From: Clostridium sp. CAG:632
GTDB taxonomy: Bacteria; Bacillota; Clostridia; Lachnospirales; Lachnospiraceae
Length of the DNA: 17,681 bases
Reading direction: 5' to 3'
Assembly (NCBI GenBank): GCA_000431515.1
Contig: HF991370.1
Location: 3,412-21,092, forward strand
Shown here: in pieces, positions 14,244 to 17,681 of the stretch
Layout of the letters: the number at the start of each line of letters is the position of its first letter
How positions within the stretch are numbered: position 1 is the first letter of the stretch
Notes under the pieces: generated by a model
Told to the model about the DNA's origin: nothing
Seen by the model: the letters and a program-made list of their open reading frames with translations, nothing else
The model's database searches: none
Program-made: the position numbers and the translations under genes

Positions 14244-15302
14244 TTATTTCAACAATAACATCAGCTTCGCCATTCCAAAGCCGATCACGCCGCATCCCGG
14301 GAAGGTCAGTACCCATGCCAGGAGCATATCCTTAACCACACTGAAATTAATGGACGATTTTCTCTTTACGGCTCCAACTCCCATGATTGCAGTTGTCTTT
14401 ACATGTGTTGTACTGACGGGTAAGCCGAACAATGTTGAGACCAGAATACTGACAGAGGCCGCAACATCCGCAGAAAAGCCCTGATATTTCTCAAGCTTTA
14501 CCATATCCATTCCTACGGACTTAATAATCTTCTTACCACCGATGGAAGTTCCGACACCCATAACTGCGGAACAAAGTATCATCATCCAGATTGGAATTAC
14601 CGCCCCCTGCGTATCCTCCATGCCATTCGTCAGAAACAATCCAAGAAGCAGGACTCCCATAAACTTCTGTCCATCCTGTGCCCCATGCACAAATGCCATT
14701 GCCGCACCACCTGCCACCTGTCCGGCTTGCAGAAAACGGTTCATTTTCTCCCGGTCACAATTATAAAAGAGTACTGTCATTGCCTTACAGATCACAAATC
14801 CAAGCACAAATCCACCAATCGTAGATAAGACCAGGCCATAAATAACCTTCAGCCATTCTACACCGTTAACTCCGTCCATTCCGCCCTGAAGCGCAATAGC
14901 CGCACCGGTCAGCCCCGCAATCAACGCATGGCTCTCGCTCGTCGGTATTCCGAAGTACCAGGCTCCGACCGCCCAGATTACAATTGCGGCCATCGCAGCA
15001 CATAGAGCAATCATCGCATCCTGATTATTTCCGTTAAAATTCACCATGTTCTTAATCGTCATCGCAACCTTGGAATTAAACATGGTCATTACCAATACTC
15101 CGAAGAAATTACAAACAGCCGCCATAATAATGGCTCGTCTGACACCGATACACCGTGTAGCTACGCAGGTAGCGATTGCATTGGGGGCATCGGTCCAGCC
15201 ATTTACAAATATGACTCCCAGCGTCAGCAGTACCGATATCAATAAGATTGGATGTTCCCCCATTTGCTGCAAAAAATATCCGAATGATATCTCATATTTC
15301 AT
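14244..15302 (-). CDS. pit: PiT-family inorganic phosphate transporter
   Basis: Integral membrane symporter that imports inorganic phosphate, often as a metal-phosphate complex, with H+ or Na+. At 352 aa it is in the range of compact bacterial members. Both inverted PiT signatures are present: NGWTDAPNAIAT near residues 34-45 and GLPVSTTHVKTTAIMGVG in the C-terminal half. Around ten hydrophobic segments span the chain, with a cytoplasmic loop near residue 180-200. The first signature has Thr where many members have Asn (GWTD versus GxND). The start at 15302 is preceded by GGAGGATACAGGAATACT. It lies 34 bp after the Ca2+ ATPase and 26 bp before the DUF47 gene, so the three are probably one operon. 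Confidence 0.94.
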   Translation of the reverse strand: MKYEISFGYFLQQMGEHPILLISVLLTLGVIFVNGWTDAPNAIATCVATRCIGVRRAIIMAAVCNFFGVLVMTMFNSKVAMTIKNMVNFNGNNQDAMIALCAAMAAIVIWAVGAWYFGIPTSESHALIAGLTGAAIALQGGMDGVNGVEWLKVIYGLVLSTIGGFVLGFVICKAMTVLFYNCDREKMNRFLQAGQVAGGAAMAFVHGAQDGQKFMGVLLLGLFLTNGMEDTQGAVIPIWMMILCSAVMGVGTSIGGKKIIKSVGMDMVKLEKYQGFSADVAASVSILVSTLFGLPVSTTHVKTTAIMGVGAVKRKSSINFSVVKDMLLAWVLTFPGCGVIGFGMAKLMLLLK

Positions 15303-15336
15303 AGTATTCCTGTATCCTCCAAGTTTTTATCTTTCC

Positions 15337-17681
15337 CTACTTCCTATTTTCTCTGCTGTCTTTCCACTCCCGCACCATTTTTATCATCTGAATGCAAACG
15401 GTTGGCAGGATTGCCAGTCCGGTAATCTTCAAAAGCACCCATCCTGTAATACCGGATATGCTGAACAATCCCTGCAGCGGCGGAATTGTCAATACAAGTC
15501 CAAGCAACAGCACTCCCGCTGCAAATGCACCAATACTATATGGATTTGAAGCAAATCCAACTCGTAGAATAGACTGTCGGGTTCTGCAATTAAAGCCGTG
15601 GAATAACCGTGCTAATGTCAGTGTTGCAAATGCATAAGTCATTGCAACTCCCGGTGTCTGCATCGGGCTACCCATATAATAAGCCGCCATGACTACCAGT
15701 GCGATCAGGATGCCCTGCAGGAAAATACGCCCAAAAAAGGTCCGGTTCAGAATACTTTCCGATGGATCTCTCGGTTTTTCATCCAGTAAAGTCGGATCCG
15801 CCGGTTCCATACCGATTGCAATTGCCGGCAGAGAATCCGTCAACAGATTAATAAACAGTAAGTGCACCGGTGCAAACGGAACCGGGAGTCCCAATATAGA
15901 TGTATAGAGAACTGTCAGAATTGCAGCCATGTTACCGGATAGCAGGAACAGAATCGCATTTCTTATATTCCGATATACATTTCTCCCGTTCAATACTGCT
16001 TTCATGATCGTAGCGAAATTATCGTCAGCCAGAATCATAGCTGCTGCATCCTTGGATACTGCTGTTCCCGTGATGCCCATTGCTACTCCGATATCAGCCT
16101 GTTTCAATGCCGGTGCATCGTTGACACCATCTCCGGTCATAGATACGATCCTTCCCTTTTTCTGCCAGCTTTTAACAATGCGGATCTTATTCTCCGGCGA
16201 CACTCTGGCATATACCGATATCCGTTCGATTTTTTGATCCAGCTCTTCTTCCGACATGGCATCCAGCTCCATTCCGGTCACTGCCAGATCTCCCTCTTCA
16301 AATATTCCTATTTCTTTAGCAATTGCCGTTGCTGTAATCTTATGATCTCCAGTTATCATAACCGGACGGATTCCGGCATGCTTGGCATCTGCTACAGCCG
16401 TGATTGCTTCCGGCCGAGGAGGATCCATCATGGAAATCAGTCCAAGGAAGATATAACCTTTCTCCTCCTCCATGGTCAATGGCTGATCCAGTTCCCGGTA
16501 GGCAAAAGCCAGAACCCGGAGCCCCTGCTCCGAGAAATGACGGTTTTCCTCCCGGATTTTCTTCCGCCGGCTTTCATCCATAGGCAGAATTCCTTCTGAT
16601 GTCCGGATACTGACACAGCGATCCAGCAACACATCTACCGCTCCTTTGGTCAGAAGCGTAGGCACACCATGCAGACAGTATTTGGTAGACATCAGCTTTC
16701 GGTCGGAATCAAAAGGAAGTTCTTCCATCCGTACCATTGTCTGCCGAAGCAGATTCTCATGAAATCCATCTGCTAAAACTGTGTCATCTGCTGCTACCGG
16801 AACCTTCCGAACCATTTCAAGTAATGCATATTCCGTCGGGTCGCCGATTCCCTTCCCATCTATCAGACTGGAATCATTGGTCAATACCGCATCATAGAGC
16901 AAATACCGATGAAGCTGGTCATGAAGATCTATCTCCTCCGGCTTCCACTCTCTGTCGTCTATATAAAGCTTCTGTACCGTCATCTTATTCTGTGTCAGTG
17001 TTCCGGTCTTATCGGAACAGATTACAGATACGCAGCCTAGGCTCTCTACCGCTTTTAAATCCTTTATAATAGCCTGCTCCTTTGCCATTTTCTGCGTACC
17101 CATTGCCTGGACGATCGTTACTATGGAACTTAATGCCTCCGGAATTGCAGCAACGGCAAGCGCCACTGCAAACATTAAAGAATCTATAATCGGCATTTTC
17201 CGTAAAATACAAAGTCCGAATACAACCGCTGAAATAATCATGATCAGAGTTGCCAGATGTTTACTGAATTGATCCAGACTGACCTGTAACGGTGTCTTCC
17301 GCTCCTGAATATCATTCATCATTCCCGCGATCTTACCGATTTCTGTTTCCATCCCGGTCGCAGTCACCAGAATTTCCGCTCTTCCGTACGTAACCAGTCC
17401 GCCGGAATAAACCATGTTTATCCGATCAGCCAGTGCCACATTCTCGGGCAATACGATATCATCTTTATCCACATTGGTTGATTCACCGGTTAATGCACTC
17501 TCATTTACCTGTAAAGAGTAGTTGTGTAAGACCCTTCCGTCAGCAACTATCATGTCTCCGGCTTCCAGCATAATAAGATCTCCCGGAACTACTTCTCTGG
17601 ATGGAATCTCCTCCATTCTTCCATTTCGGATAACTTTTGCAACCGGTGAAGATAACTGCTTTAGGCTGTCCAGCGATTTCT
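15337..17681 (-). CDS. P-type calcium-transporting ATPase, N-terminus outside the window
   Basis: Membrane pump of the P2 group, most likely exporting Ca2+. The frame is open through the right edge (about 21 further codons before the Met at 17616, reading into SSPVAKVIRNG, the normal actuator-domain lead-in), so about 100 residues with M1-M2 are missing. Visible in order are TGES (actuator), M3 and M4 with AAIPEALSSIV, the phosphorylated Asp in CSDKTGTLTQNK (near 17013), the nucleotide domain, TGDHKITA, MTGDGVNDAPALKQADIG, and M5-M10. M4 has the Ca2+-ligand Glu (PEAL) and M6 has NLLTD with Asn, Thr and Asp ligands. In M5 the position of the SERCA site-I Glu is Ala (GNMAAIL), which fits a one-Ca2+ pump like PMCA or LMCA1. 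It is upstream of pit in the same operon. Confidence 0.93.
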   Translation of the reverse strand, partial: KSLDSLKQLSSPVAKVIRNGRMEEIPSREVVPGDLIMLEAGDMIVADGRVLHNYSLQVNESALTGESTNVDKDDIVLPENVALADRINMVYSGGLVTYGRAEILVTATGMETEIGKIAGMMNDIQERKTPLQVSLDQFSKHLATLIMIISAVVFGLCILRKMPIIDSLMFAVALAVAAIPEALSSIVTIVQAMGTQKMAKEQAIIKDLKAVESLGCVSVICSDKTGTLTQNKMTVQKLYIDDREWKPEEIDLHDQLHRYLLYDAVLTNDSSLIDGKGIGDPTEYALLEMVRKVPVAADDTVLADGFHENLLRQTMVRMEELPFDSDRKLMSTKYCLHGVPTLLTKGAVDVLLDRCVSIRTSEGILPMDESRRKKIREENRHFSEQGLRVLAFAYRELDQPLTMEEEKGYIFLGLISMMDPPRPEAITAVADAKHAGIRPVMITGDHKITATAIAKEIGIFEEGDLAVTGMELDAMSEEELDQKIERISVYARVSPENKIRIVKSWQKKGRIVSMTGDGVNDAPALKQADIGVAMGITGTAVSKDAAAMILADDNFATIMKAVLNGRNVYRNIRNAILFLLSGNMAAILTVLYTSILGLPVPFAPVHLLFINLLTDSLPAIAIGMEPADPTLLDEKPRDPSESILNRTFFGRIFLQGILIALVVMAAYYMGSPMQTPGVAMTYAFATLTLARLFHGFNCRTRQSILRVGFASNPYSIGAFAAGVLLLGLVLTIPPLQGLFSISGITGWVLLKITGLAILPTVCIQMIKMVREWKDSRENRK

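Noticed and set aside
1..17681. CRISPR array, tRNA or rRNA genes, transposase, phage or toxin-antitoxin genes
   Set aside because: I looked on both strands and saw no spaced direct repeats, no tRNA-like cloverleaf, and no recognisable mobile-element or defence protein. The window is mainly core metabolism.

Overview
The window looks like chromosomal DNA from a low-to-moderate-GC Gram-positive anaerobe, most likely a Lachnospiraceae-type Clostridia. The basis is FabK (not FabI or FabL) as enoyl reductase, strong AGGAGG-type ribosome sites, a MarR-family FabT-like regulator inside the fab cluster, clostridial-type SerRS sequence and consensus sigma-A promoters. This is inference from gene content; no species is claimed.

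Layout. Positions 1-838 (minus) hold the N-terminal two thirds of seryl-tRNA synthetase, running off the left edge. Positions 923-9229 (minus, transcribed right to left) hold a type II fatty acid synthesis cluster: acpP, accD, accA, fabK, fabD, fabG, fabF, fabZ and a FabT-like MarR regulator. These genes are tightly packed, with overlaps of 1-4 bp or gaps of 1-30 bp, except between acpP and accD. A 13-bp terminator hairpin follows the regulator, and fabH then sits in its own segment. The 341-bp gap at 9230-9570 is a divergent control region. It has a good promoter for acpP leftward, a good promoter rightward, and a near-perfect 21-bp palindrome just downstream of the rightward start site.

Rightward from 9571 come an acyl-CoA synthetase (AMP-forming) and, overlapping it by 8 bp, a second complete FabF-type ketosynthase. 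That pair ends at a large nested inverted repeat (12572-12665), which also faces two small leftward genes: a 75-aa conserved-looking soluble protein and a 159-aa membrane protein. From 13591 to the right edge (minus) lies a probable ion transport operon: P-type Ca2+ ATPase (N-terminus cut by the window), PiT-type phosphate transporter, and its DUF47/PhoU-like partner.

How the parts work together. AccA/AccD make malonyl-CoA, FabD loads it on ACP, FabH starts chains, FabF/FabG/FabZ/FabK elongate them, and the MarR protein probably represses the set in response to acyl-ACP. The biotin-side subunits accB and accC are absent and must lie elsewhere. The divergent synthetase plus second ketosynthase is the most unusual part. 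It is well placed to bring exogenous carboxylic acids into the same pathway, but that role is inferred only from context.
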